Below, in pieces: positions 38,726-50,650 of a stretch of 64,000 nucleotides of DNA (the first letter of the stretch is position 1; every line of letters starts with the position of its first letter). Source of the stretch: Isoetes taiwanensis (Eukaryota > Streptophyta > Lycopodiopsida > Isoetales > Isoetaceae); NCBI GenBank assembly GCA_021234155.1, contig JAJEKV010000239.1, positions 558,001 through 622,000 on the forward strand. The letters run 5' to 3'. A program made the translations under genes and the position numbers. Under the pieces are notes generated by a model, which did not search any database, was not told the origin of the DNA, and saw nothing but the letters and a program-made list of their open reading frames with translations.

Positions 38726-39234
38726 AATTTGAAAGAGCTGAGGTTTTTGTATCCCAATAAGAAGTTTCTCAATTTTGCCTAGCCCTATTCTTGTACTATT
38801 GTCTTTTACTTTTTTTCGAGGTAGTTCGATATGGTCGGCTACCCTACTCACTTCCAAATTATAAATCCAATGTATACTGCTGCTGTGACTAATGAAAAGC
38901 CTACTTATCGTACATCTTGAGTCTTCCTCACGCGCGCCTCTTCCTATGGGAGGTATGCAAGTAGCAGGATATCCAGGACCAAGAATAGCCCATTGCTTGT
39001 AATTGGCAATAGATTAGCTCTGATAAATTCTTACAACAAAACCCATGTGAATTTGCTTCATAAAAGCACAATTTCGTTAAAATGGAAAATTTCGTGATTC
39101 CAATTAGGGACGAAATTGTTTTCTAGTCTATTTTATGACCACTTTTGAGTTATTATGGTGCCATTATGTTTATTCGCGCATGGGAAACGCCATTATTTGG
39201 CGCCATTAAAAATATAACAATTGCAAAATTACAG
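38726..39234. other. Intergenic sequence
   Basis: No gene or element is recognised. Confidence 0.4.
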
Positions 39235-39490
39235 TTAAGAACATATCCATCGACACTTAGAGAAACATCACGGTCAAGTAAATTACGATTAAGAACATAT
39301 CCATCAACACTTAAAGAAACATCACAAAGGCAGAAATTATCATTAAGAATATATCCATCGACACAGAGAGAAACATGGCGGTCGGTAAATTACCGTTAAG
39401 AACATATCCATCGACACTTTAGAAAAACATGACAAAGCGAGTGAAATTACGATTAAGAACATATCCATCGACACATAGAGACATGAGCAA
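39235..39490. repeat. 54-bp minisatellite, nearly five units
   Basis: Units begin TTAAGAACATATCCATC at 39235, 39289, 39343, 39396 and 39453, a spacing of 53-57 bp. Because 54 is a multiple of three, an open frame runs through the first units as an 18-residue repeat (RTYPSTLRET...). Nothing suggests it is translated. Confidence 0.92.
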
Positions 39491-39524
39491 TGTATGAGCT
39501 CGATAAATTTATATACAATATTAA

Positions 39525-40686
39525 CTAGTAAATGTCTGCCCGGCGTTGCCGGGCTAATGTCTTGGGATGTGTCTTTACTCGGTCTTTGATGTCTATATGC
39601 GCAAATTTTGACAACAGTACATGTAGATATTGGCAAGAGCATTATTTGCTTTTGTAATTATTTTTTGTTATTGAAATTGTCTAGTTCTGATATCGTCAAT
39701 ACATTAACTTTGAGTTTATGGATTTCAATAGAGAAAACAATGCTCAAAATACAAAACAAAACTTATACTCAAAATTTGAAAAGACAGATGCAAAACTTAT
39801 GCTCAAAATGCCACTCTTAGAAGTAGCTAAGTACATCAACTAATAATAGGTACTGAAATATAAAACACAAAATTTTGTCTGATTCATTGGCGCATTTTTA
39901 GTTTATGGTGGAACTCTAAGTATGCATCTCCATGTGGCACACATCACCACCTAATATGTTTTTAGGATGCTCCCCGATATCTTCACTTCTTGACGGATAA
40001 CATCTTGCTTAGGGATAAAAGTGATAAATACACGTGCGAGTCATTGATTCAAACGCCCACGATGTCTCACGACTATTAAGCACGTGAGACAATGCACCCT
40101 GAAGGTAGGCTCGTGTAAGGAATCAGATATCGTCTTCGGTTGTGAGTCTAAGAGGAGAGTGTATGCGAAAACAATTGATAGGCCCTAAAATCATGGTTGA
40201 CAGCAAGAAAAGCACCAAGACCTCAAAATCCAGCGTGAGTGCCCGCAACTATGTGCAATGTCAGATGTTGTTAGCAGCGACAAAGGATATCATTTGCCGT
40301 ATTCATTTTTGTTGTTGAAGCTATTTTAGACATTGTCATGGAAAAGCGTGTGCCAGGCGTAAAAAATTGACATGAGAAAAAAATAGGTTTCTCATTGGCA
40401 TGACATAGTTTATGTTTCTCTCTAGGACTTGCAAAACATAATGTTTAGCATAAAGGATGGTGAAATTTTTGTATGATAGAGTGGAAACATATGAGCTAAG
40501 TCTCTAAACAATTAGAAGCTTATGATGTTTGCTCGTCATTTTCCATTGAAATAAAGTTTGACGTATCAATTTGAAGATGCAAAAGCAATGATTCTTTTAT
40601 TTTTGCCTTGATGGTAAGGTTCGTAAAACTAAGAAAGGAGCGATTGTGACTCTGGAAGGAGTCATCCAAAGGAAGGATTATATAGA
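39525..40686 (-). mobile_element. Candidate non-autonomous Helitron
   Basis: The minus strand has a perfect hairpin, GCCCGGC-AAC-GCCGGGC (39554-39538). Nine bases later comes CTAG, followed by host T, the classical Helitron 3' terminus. This end is convincing. For the 5' end I can only propose TCTATATAAT at 40686, preceded by A as required. Helitrons have no target duplication, so only copy comparison can confirm the 5' end. No Rep/helicase gene lies inside. Confidence 0.55.
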
Positions 40687-42750
40687 TCAAAACACATGAA
40701 CCATATCATAAAAATAAATAATACTATGTTTATATGGCCAGCAATCCATTGTGGAATTTTTCAGCCAAAAATGCTAAGGTAAAGGTGTTCTCGAACCACA
40801 AATGCAGGCCGCTCCTCTTGTCATGCATATATCAGATCAATCTGTGGCCTACGTTCTATATTGCATGACCAAGACTCAGGCTCCTTTGTGCTTGCTTTAA
40901 TTTGACTCCTCTGGTGTTGTGAAGCAAACCATCTACATCAGTTAATAAAGTTTTGGATGTTTTCAAAAAGCCCCTAGAACCTCCCAATCTGATTCCAAGC
41001 TTTGTCAAAAATTTGCCCTTTAGCATTCCATGAGCAGGAGCTATTATCTGAACCTAAAAGACAATGTATTTGATATATCTTACGACCATATGTTTATATG
41101 GAAATAAAATAAGCCAACATACAGATTTTCGAAATGTTCTTGAATGTACAGACCTGAACCAAAATAAAGGCACCAGTATATAAAGATCAGATGTCCACCT
41201 ATTTTAGACCTGCAATAGCTGTAAAAGAACTTCAGATGTTCAAAAGACACTGCTCTTGGTCATGATGAGGCATAACATTCAAGGGTGATCCTCCATCCAA
41301 TAAGACTTTGGTTAGGATTTTTTTGCCCATCTTGGCAACACATGTGAAAGTTGGTATTTCGAAACTACAGTTCCTTGTTATGGCAATATCTAAAATAATT
41401 TAAGCTGGTATTGCCTCTACTCTCAAACTATTCGAATAATTGTGTCCATGATATGAAGATTTGACTTGCATAAATCAGGATCATAAATTTGTTCTGCTGC
41501 TTCTAAATAACAAAGATATCTGCTCTGATGTAATACTTGCTTAAGCTACCAAGCGACTTTCTGCAAATCCTTATTACTTGCAATATATTTAAGGAAAATG
41601 GTGGAACATGCTTAATGGATGAGAAAAAGATCCACTGCTGTGATGGAAAGATGAAGCAACAAAAGACACTTTATTACAAAAGGCTAGTTTACCTCCATAG
41701 AGCAAAAATGAATTCGGCCTGCATACAATTAAATCCTTCTTCAACGGCTTGCTAAATATGTTAAAAAACAATCTGAGTGGCTTCTACATGTAACATGATA
41801 ACTAAAAATCTTAGATGCGTGCCCAAAACATAGGCAAACATGAAAAAATCCGTTATCTATGCTTTTCAACTGATGCAAACATATGGAAGCTCTTTAGTAA
41901 AAGAAATTCCTATTTCTATTATAAAATGGAAGGTGACACAGTCGGATTCATGCTTCACTGTTCAAACCAGCATTAGCATTGCCACGACATATTGCATGAC
42001 GGTTATGGGTCCCCTAAGTGCTTAAATATAACAATAGAAGATGTGGACCTATGATTGGAAAACTTGGCCATGACAACATTCCCTTGAGCAAGAATGGCTT
42101 AGCCCAATTGCTACATCCAATTCACATCAACCCATGGTTAGGGCTTTGAAACACCATAAGCAAACAAGATGCCTAATAAGATCATAAAAGCTGTCGGAGG
42201 CCTTTTCTAGCGTGCTAAGCTTCTCATCAAAGATCTAGAGATGAAAAAAAGCAGGACATACAAAGGCAAGCATTGCACAAACTATGCTACCAACCACAAA
42301 ATAAAAACCTTTGAATCCCGACACGGATGCTTGCCAATCATGCATGTGACTACTGCCAAATAGAATACTTTTACCGATTAACAATGTGAGCTGTTTTCAA
42401 GTCCTAGCTTTTCAATTTTAAATCCTTGCTGCTCAACCTACATGTTCTTCTATTTCTACATACATAGATACACAATATTGTACTTTCGATCAATCGCCTC
42501 ATGAAACAAACTATGTCTCCATTTGTACAGAACTCGAAAATTATATATGATAAGTGTAGGGCATACGCTTCGTGAAGAATGGATTTGAGGATGTATAGTG
42601 CAAGAAGTGCAAAAATCTTATATTATAATGTTATACCGTAAGTCTGTAGTGCATCGAGCCCTAATTTGAATGGCCGAGATCATCTGGATGCATCCGAAGG
42701 CCTAGATTTATTGCGCGACTTACCAACGCTGTGATTGGTCATGTTTCGAT
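40687..42750. other. Intergenic sequence
   Basis: No supported gene. Short open frames at 41537-41755 and 41840-42025 have no family features. A+T-rich throughout. Confidence 0.4.
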
Positions 42751-42754
42751 CTCT

Positions 42755-43545
42755 TAAGGGGAAAGGGTAAATGAAAAGGGGGAAAAGGAAAAGAGAAGTG
42801 GAAAGAGAGAATGTGAAGGGCAAAAAGGCATGGGGAAAAGGGTGGGGATAAGAGAAGAGAAAAAGGCATGGAAAACGAAAAAAGGAAAGGGTGGGAAAAG
42901 GAGGAAAAGGAAGCACGGGAAAAATAAAAAGAAGAAAAGGGAGGGAAAAAGGGCATGGGAAAAGGGAAATAGAAAAGAAAAAAAAGAATGGAAAAGGGGG
43001 AAAAGAGAGAGAGGCACGGGAAAAAGGAAATGAGGAAAATGGAAAAAGAGGAAGAAAAAAAGGAACATGGAAAAGGGAAAGAGGAAAAGGGTGAGGAGAT
43101 GGAAAAAGGAAGGTAAAAAAGGCATGGAAAAGCGGGAGGAGAAAAAAGAAAAATGGAAGGGAAAAAGGCACACAAAAAAAGTAGGAAAAGAGTGGGAAAA
43201 GGAGGAAAAGGGAAGGGAAAATAGGCATGGAAAAAGGGCGAAAGAGAAAAAGGTTGAGAAAAAGGAAAGACATGGAAAAAGGGTGGGAAAAGAGAAGGTA
43301 TAAAAAAGAGAAAGGGGGAAGGGGAAAAGGGCAAAGAAAAAAGAGAAGAGGGAAAAGGTGGAGAAAGGAGCAAAGGGAAGGGAAAAAGGTTATCTGAACA
43401 GGGGAAGGGGAAGGAAAGGAATGGGAAAACAAGGAAACATGTGAGAAAGGCGAGCAAAAAAGAAAAAAAAAAAAAATAGAGAAAATAAGAAAAAATGAAA
43501 TGCGGGATAGAGCAAAAGGAAAGGGGAAAGGGATAGGGCTTTTCT
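42755..43545. repeat. Purine-only tract of about 790 bp
   Basis: The plus strand is almost entirely A and G, built from degenerate GGGAAAAGG-like words. GGCATGGAAAA or a close variant recurs about every 40-60 bp (near 42827, 42863, 42952, 43013, 43062, 43119, 43224 and 43269). The pyrimidine strand gives a long Phe/Pro/Ser/Leu open frame that is an artefact of composition. Such homopurine tracts can form triplex or slipped structures. Confidence 0.93.
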
Positions 43546-45160
43546 CACTTTGCATCCCAAAGCATTTTCAGGGCTCTCAACTTATGCCGAAGAAAGAATC
43601 AAGCACCATTACTAGTGATTAATAATGTGGTGCCTTACCAGCTTTAAGATGAGAATGTGCCTTACCAGAAAACATATTCTATTCATGTCGATCTTCCTAT
43701 GTGATCGTAAAATCATTTGTCTAGTTTACTACTCCATAGTCTGAGGGTACATTATATAGCAAAGAAGTCGAGATATAGAGACATTCAAACAATGCAAACT
43801 ATAAATGGGAATGAGAAAACAAATAGCATTATGTTTCAAAACTTCAACAAATCAAAATCTCTAGGAAAATAAATGCATTGGTCTAACCACTTGGAGTATC
43901 CATAAAAATACTGATTGCTATGAGAATATGGAAAGGAGCTCACCAATGCTATCATGTAAGATCCGACTGAATCTTGATTTTCTTTATCCACCGCCCTTTC
44001 CTTTATTTGTGTTCGATGCTCTATTTCAAATGCTATGAAATACCCTAAACCCATCGTTGGCCTTAAATAACCATCATTTATGAAAGAGTAAATGTAAGAA
44101 GCAAATGATCCAGATAAGAAAGCTCACTGCCAATAGTAGGCCGATTTTTGTCCGCTGTCAGAATGCTAATTGCAGAGAAACCTCAGAGATCAACCCAAAG
44201 ACAAAAGAAATAAGCATGCAAAGAAGCCATGAAGAAAACACGTTATGGACAGCGCCCGCAACAACGAATCTTGCACCAACAAAGAGCTTGCAAAAGTTGA
44301 TTAGTAAAACAAACAAAAACGTCAAATGAAAATCTGTTGTTGCCTACTTGGTTGCATGTTGTTGCTGCCGCCTTACTTGCCTCAAATCTGCGAAATGGAG
44401 CATTATTTAAAAATCAACTTCTCAATTAGACAATCGAGAAAGAAGAACTAAAGCATGAGCAGCAACCTACAATGGAAGAGCTGCAGTAGATCGAATAGAA
44501 AGAGAACGCATACAATAATCCCGCTAATACTTGCCAAAATAAGATGAAACTAAGCCGGAATGAAAATATGAAACAGAGGAGGATAATATGAATAAGAGCC
44601 GATTGATGCTTATATGAAGGCAGACACTACATCGTCTATTACTACCTCCAAAATTAGCTCCCAGGGCTAAGAAAAAAAAATTGACTATCTGTCTATAAAG
44701 TCCTCTGTTAAAAATGGACACGAAAATATTTTGAAGCTGCAGAGGGTTCCGTATCCCTAAACCCAGAACCAATCCGTAAAATTAAAAAGATGTGTTCCAA
44801 AAATCCTCTATTAGAAATGGGCACAAAATTTGAAGCTGCAGAAGGATGCGAATCCCTAAAGCAAATCCTATGCAAGAGCTAGGTTGATCTTGCAAGCTTC
44901 CTCCCTTTTTTGCTGTTGAAAAAAAGCGGCAATAGAAGAGAAACCGGCAAGGATTTGAAGAGCTAGAACATGATTCAGCATTATCTACCTTACACACACA
45001 CCGTAACGGCTGCATTACCCACGCCTAAAGGGAGAAAATGTTGCCGGAAGAAACGACGTTTGGCCGAAAAACTGGTTTTTTCTTTCAAATGTAACACCCG
45101 GAAAAGGGCACACGGCGTTACCGCCTGCCCCTTAAAACATTCTAAATAAGTAGATTTTAC
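43546..45160. other. Unassigned region with a short duplication
   Basis: Minus-strand frames here (43836-44054, 44524-44772, 44782-45015) are partly hydrophobic but belong to no family I recognise. A sequence of about 85 bp around GAAGCTGCAGA-GG recurs near 44697-44785 and 44801-44880. A decayed membrane-protein gene cannot be excluded. Confidence 0.35.
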
Positions 45161-45169
45161 ATTTGAGGT

Positions 45170-45845
45170 ATACAATTTACAAGTCTTTCTCCAGTGTATT
45201 AGGCTCGCAGTTGCTAGCAATAGGATTAGATGGCCCGGCATCGTTGATGGGATTAAAATAAAAAACCTGGGCAGTGAGGTCAGCTACATCGAGATTGTTG
45301 AGGTTGAACTTAGCTTCTTTAATAGCATCATAGTCGACATCAGGAATCTCAGGTTATTTCACTGCTTGGCTTGTTTCTGCATGTTCCTCAACTCCAGGAA
45401 GAGCACCTTTCACGCTGGGACACGTGGGGCTGCAAAGCAAGGATAGGATTGAGCACGCTAGCCTAGCCTACCAAAATCCCCTTCGAAAAACCGTTGTTTG
45501 ACCGGATCATGTTCGAACACGATGCAGAATTTTTTGTGAATCAGTGCAGCTCTGCCAAAAGCACCACAAGAGAAATAATCGAACACTCCTGTACCTGGCT
45601 GTACGAGCTCTTGCACGAGGTAGGAACAAGTTGCAGGACCCAGCTGACTTCTCATTATGATTTCTTTGGGCAAGCCTTGTCAACCTGCACTAATCTGCCT
45701 TTAAAAGAGTTTTTCTATCATAGCCTCTTCTTCAGATTGAGCAGGAAGTGGTGGAAGATGCTGGGGGTGATCAGCATAGGAAAACCTGAGGTCAATCTCT
45801 TTGACAACAGTTGTGAAAGTTGTGACATGCTTAGAAACTGAACAA
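45170..45845 (-). pseudogene. Methyltransferase-like relic
   Basis: Joined frames read KEIDLRFSYADHPQHLPPLP (about 45780), LGPATCSYLVQELVQPGTGVFD (about 45640), then VFDYFSCGAFGRAALIHKK and CIVFEHDPVKQRFFEGDF (to about 45470), ending near 45180. The D-(Y/F)-F-S-x-G then acidic-residue pattern resembles motifs I and II of S-adenosylmethionine-dependent methyltransferases. The surroundings suggest it belongs to a transposon, since such domains occur in some plant mobile elements. Two stops and a frame change make it inactive. The family assignment is tentative. Confidence 0.4.
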
Positions 45846-45932
45846 CCATGTGGAGGGGAGCTGGGAGACGGGTTCATACCAGAGTCCAGATAGGAGGGTT
45901 CTCAAGGAGCAATCACATCTAAGAAAGTTCAC

Positions 45933-46583
45933 TTGGGTCCTAACAATGGTTCCAAGTGGTTTAGGGAAGTAATGGCCTCAAAGCCGAAGTGGTTTGATCT
46001 TCCTGAGTGGGATCCCTTTGAGGACATCAAGGAAGGATACTTTGTGCTAGTAAGGCCTGACGATGAGGATTGTCCAATATGGTTAGGGGTGGCGCTCTCT
46101 GATGTAACCACCACCATGGCTGATGGAGAGGAGTTGCGTCCTGGATTCCAAGTTCAGCCCATTGAAAGACACAAGAAGGGCAACTTAAAGGAGCAATACA
46201 CCGACTGCTGGGAGAAGAAGTGGAGGGCAAATCATGCTGATCCTCAAAGGAAAGAATTGGTGGAGTGTGTGGTATGGTCATATCCAACTTGTCACATTTC
46301 AAAGGACAAGACACACAAGATCCCAAAAAGGGAGATGGACAAAGCCCTGAAAGCAACCTCCATGCTATATCATTGTATGAGGGTAGATAATATTGAGAAG
46401 CTTGAAAACTTTCTCAACTAGTGGTTTGTAAAATTTATGAGGAAAACAAGTTACCCAGTTCTTTGTGTATGATGTGTATTCTATTCAAGCATTCAATTCA
46501 GATTTTTTTTTTCTATAGTATGAGTCCCATTTTCACCGAGTCCCAAATTTCGGAGATTTGACCCACTTTAATTAAATTTTAAT
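45933..46583 (+). mobile_element. Copy B of the DUF7869-related element, 3' part
   Basis: A 162-residue plus-strand frame (45933-46421) reads KPKWFDLPEWDPFEDIKEGYF at about 16-36, VRPDDEDCPIWLG (about 40-52), a W-rich YTDCWEKKWRA segment (about 95) and a Lys-rich end KIPKREMDKALKATS (about 135). The 3' region ends GACCCACTTTAATTAA at 46583. The protein is the same as copy A and parallels the C-terminal tail of the DUF7869 relic at 32.7-33.1 kb. It lies against a Gypsy RT fragment and holds the intact version of the site split in copy A. Confidence 0.7.
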
Positions 46584-46589
46584 TTATAT

Positions 46590-49230
46590 TTGATTGTAGC
46601 CAGAGAAACCATCCATGAAGGAGTACATCTCATGGTCTGCTACTTCTAGAACTTGATCAGTGAAGGGTAGGGGGAAAAATGATCTCGTTCCGTAGCCATA
46701 TTGAGTTTTCTGTAATCCACGCAAACACGTATTTTCCCATTATGCTTAAGGGCAATAACAATGGGGCTCACCCACTTAATGTTTGACCTCATAAATAAGT
46801 CCGCCAGCCTTAAGTTTATCAATTTTGGCTTTTGACGGTCACAATAGTTGGGTTGAGCCGCAGACCGTCGTTTGCTAGATGGGAGTGCATCGGGTTTGGT
46901 AGGAATGGTGAGTTCCCCAGCTCTTTTTGATACCTCTTAAATCTTTATAACTCCATACAAAAATGTGCTTGAATTTTTGAAGAGGCAGGTGTCTTGTGAG
47001 CTTTATAGGGTTTGGGAAGATTGGCGACTAACTTGATTGGTTGGTTGTCCCTAAATCAATGATTTCAACTTTTAGAGTCCGAATATGCGTAATGACATCC
47101 ATGTCCGTGGCAATATGAGTAGGTGGTTATAACAAATCTGCGTGAAAAGAATAGAGGATGTTGAGTTAGGTCCAAGAAAGGTTGTGTCATAACAAAGAAG
47201 AATATCAACAAATACCGTAAGGGTGCCAACATCCCATCGGAGTTCAACACGAATGCAATTGCAAGGCGCGAGATAGGGATCAAGCAAGGATGCAAACAAC
47301 GTGGTCTTTATCTAGACTCATATCGCCCCAAGGATCAACATACCAGGGATAGGTGATAAAGGCAAGCCGACGCCCGGTGCTTGGATGTGAGAAGTGTTTT
47401 GAAGGTCCTCCAAGTCACTATCAGAGAGCGATGGTTCAGCATGTCCAACAGAGATGAGTTTTTCAATTTCAAGATTCATAGTGGCATTCAATTGGCCATC
47501 AGTAATGACAAGTTGATCAGTGGCCCAATAGTAAAAATTTTTTAGCCCGACGGAGGAAAGGTCATCCAACCAAAGCATTTCATAATCACTAGGATCCTCT
47601 CCAGTTTTTCAAACACCAAATTCCAAGGGGAATTTGGGATCACCGATGCCGATCACGAAGAATGGGAGTGACGCCTTGAGGGCGCATGATGTGTCCATTG
47701 GCGAGCTTGATGTCATAAGGAGCACGAGATAGTTGAATGATGCCCGCTTGTTTCTTGAGTTTATCCGTGATAAGGTTGACAACACCGCTTCCATCAACTG
47801 CATACATGATTAACTGCTGATTCCCAAAAGTTGCATGAACCATGGGTGTGGAAGTGGGCGACAGCCGCCAACAAGAACATGGGGTAGCGGCAATTGTTCC
47901 CTGAGGGCAGGGCATAACTTTAAGATAGTGGAGATGAGGGGAATTTTGATCTTGGCGAGCTCTTCTTGCAGCTCCAAGGGAACATGTGCTAAGGGATCAC
48001 CATGATCCAATGGCGCGACTGCTTGGGGCATCGAGGCTGAAACTTTCTTGAGGTGTTCGACTTCATCTTCTATACTACGGCTGAGCGCATGAGGTGGTTG
48101 TAGACGTAGGGCGCTCACCGACATCGCTGGAGCACGTGGTAGCGTGAACATTGGTCAACGTGCGTCCTTCAGCCGCTTGCATGAGCTTAAGTATACTTTG
48201 ATGGACTTTGGGCATAAGATGAGGCATGCGCTTGTCTAGATCAGGGACAAAATGTACTATCTTACGTTCCTCATAAGGGACATTGTCGACTACAAAAGCA
48301 GGCTGCGTGTCGTGAGGCGTGAGCGTCAAGGGGCGGCTAACCAGGTGCTGGTGTGAGACCAAACCAACCCAGTTGGATTGTTGGACTGGAGTATTGAGAG
48401 CTTGATAGATCTCTTCTTGAGCTTGTTGGTCCAATACAGCAAGTAGAGGAGCTTGTTGGGTCCTCTGCTGTTGAAGCGTTCGAGGTGGTTTTTTCAACGT
48501 GGGGCGGGGGCCTTGTTTCCCATTGGCGACCCGTGAGTTGATAAGTCGTGAGGTGTACCGAAGCAATTTTGTTACCGCCGTGAAGTTATACTTGAACTTG
48601 AGGGAGTTGCGCACACGCCGGTAGTGTTGCCCCACTTCTAACGCTGATAATATTGAGCTTCACATGATCAAAATGAGTGCGTGAGCTTTGGCCTCGTGAT
48701 TGTTGAGGTGGCTGAGGTTGTGGATATTGCTATTGTTGTTGATATTGCTGAGGCCTCTGAACTTGAAAGATCATTTTTTGTCGAAAAGGCGTGGGATGAG
48801 AGCGCGTGCATTCTTGATGCAACTGGAATTTTTAGACATGGTTGGGACCAAAAGAAACCCGAGTGTAGCCCATACCATCTTGTGGGGAAGATGGTTGCGA
48901 AGACAACGGCGTCGGTGGCCCGGAGGGAATATGAATATAAGTGCTTTCGCATTTGAAAGTAGTGAGGAGCCCCGATGCTGGGGAGTGTGGTGCGTTGATT
49001 GTGGTTGAGAGCAATGTTTGCAAGTAAGGGGACCCCGGTAGGGAACAAAAAAGTAGGGTGGGAGGTGCGAATGAGCACACGACCACGGTAGCGGCCTCCT
49101 TCAATATCATAATCGACATCGCACATGTCGAGAGCATCTTTGTGTTTATGGCGATCCTATTGAGCCGCACTTTGGTGAGAAGCTCATCTTGAGTAAAAGC
49201 ACTAACAGACATCAACCACGACATTCCGTT
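46590..49230 (-). mobile_element. Ty3/Gypsy retrotransposon relic (gag, protease, start of RT)
   Basis: Minus-strand order: a Gln/Pro-rich gag with SSPQDGMGYTRVSFGP (about 48890) and QQYQQQ-type repeats; 48075-48635 unclassified; a retropepsin-like segment LITDKLKKQAGI then APYDIKLANGHIM (in 47640-47915); and the RT opening KIRVCVDYRKLNMAT, then YSFMDGFSGYNQI (46730-46595). The RT stops exactly at GYNQI, where copy B begins, and no RNase H, integrase or LTR is seen. All frames are broken. Confidence 0.8.
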
Positions 49231-49515
49231 ATTTTGAAATTATTCCAATCGCTCAATTTTCGGGTTTTTCCCTATGTTTTGAGCAAGAAATTGCATCCCG
49301 TATTTGTTTTCTAATATGAATTGGTGGCAATATTGCACCATTTATTGAATGTGCTAGAGATTAGTGACAACAAAACTAAGGCAAAAAAAGTAGAGTGTAG
49401 ACTAGAAAGAGCCAAGAACAAACTAGTTTTGCATCAAAAAACATCTTGTATGTTCAAAAATAAGTTATGTACATGTACAAGATATATTACAACTGAAAGT
49501 ACATTTTCATTGACA

Positions 49516-50650
49516 TTAATTTTTACAACCAAATGATAGTCTATACTTTATAGGGTTCACTTTTCCTTGTAAATCTGGTCTACTACTTACGAAAGCAGGC
49601 ACTGTAGGGGCTGACATCAGAGAGTCAAACATCTGTAGTGTTTCTGCTGACACACAATTCTTTTCATTTACATTATTTGGGTGCCATATCAGAGGACTTA
49701 TGATGTTGCCTACGTTCAAGCAACACTTGATGGGGTCATCGTCTATCTGCTCTTCTTGAAATCCTTCTATCACCTCCAAGGCCTCATGTATATTTTTGAT
49801 GAAGATATTCTTTGCTCCATGTTATGGACGACGAACAATCCCACAATTACCGTGATCTAAAATAATCTAGAAATCAAAGTTCTTCAGCTCTGGAACAACT
49901 TCTTTAATTAAGTCGTATTTAATTAAAGTGGGTCTCATTCCATTCCCACTTTTTTTTGGGAACCCTGTTATTTTACACAAAAAGGACCTGGAAATATTAC
50001 TCGGACTCGAAAACTGTCTAGAATTTGAATATTTGTCTGTTAGTGTGGGTCCAATCTTTCTCCCAGTTTTCTCGGATCGCGAGTCGAGAACAAGAAGAAT
50101 ACAACTCAAACAATGGAATTTCATTACAGATTGAAACCAAAGTTGTAGTTGAAAAAGAATTTTTGTTAATAAATTGAATAGCTACAATGTATTTTACATC
50201 GGACGCAGAGACCATGGTGGTCTTGCTGTCACTACAGATACATCATCGTGGTAGGTGGTCCACCTTAGGGGATGAATGTGCGGGGCTTCTTCTTGCCATC
50301 CAGCAAACCTTGGGGCAACTTTGAAGAATGTGAGAATGCCTCACGAGGAGGTGCCGGGAACCACCCTGACTGGCCCACCCAATTTCTCCACTCTCCTCCC
50401 ATGACTTTTCATCAATGGTAGGATCAATGTGCTCCTTTCCCAACCTCCGTGGATGTCATGCAATGCTTGCAAGATGCTTTGAGCTTTCTGGACTTGCGAA
50501 ATGTTCTTCCTCTCTTCTTCATCCCTTGAGGTCACATAGCATCTGCAATCACGAGCAAGCTTATCCCAAAGCCCTGGCAAGAGTGTAGCCTGAGCGAGAT
50601 CTGTGCCTGAACCACCTGGAGCAAAGAGAGTCCATGATTAACAATTACGG
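49516..50650 (-). pseudogene. Unclassified transposon-like relic
   Basis: Two minus frames look coding. One is ALHDIHGGWERSTLILPL with RDEEERKNISQVQKAQ (50341-50640). The other is EALEVIEGFQEEQIDDDP and MFDSLMSAPTVPAF (49516-49810). Between them, at 49917, lies TTAATTAAAGTGGGTC, the same terminus as copies A and B, so the first frame may be the 3' part of a related element. The second frame is of unknown origin. I assign no function. Confidence 0.35.

Noticed and set aside
39235-39490. CRISPR-like array
   Set aside because: The 54-bp units repeat head to tail with no unique spacers, and the genome is eukaryotic. It is a minisatellite.
42680-43555. A 291-residue minus-strand Phe/Pro/Ser/Leu open frame and its overlapping companions
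   Set aside because: A pure pyrimidine strand almost lacks stop codons, so a long frame is expected by composition. There are no domains.
43836-44330. Possible membrane transporter gene on the minus strand
   Set aside because: Hydrophobic stretches exist, but stops interrupt them and no transporter signature could be matched.
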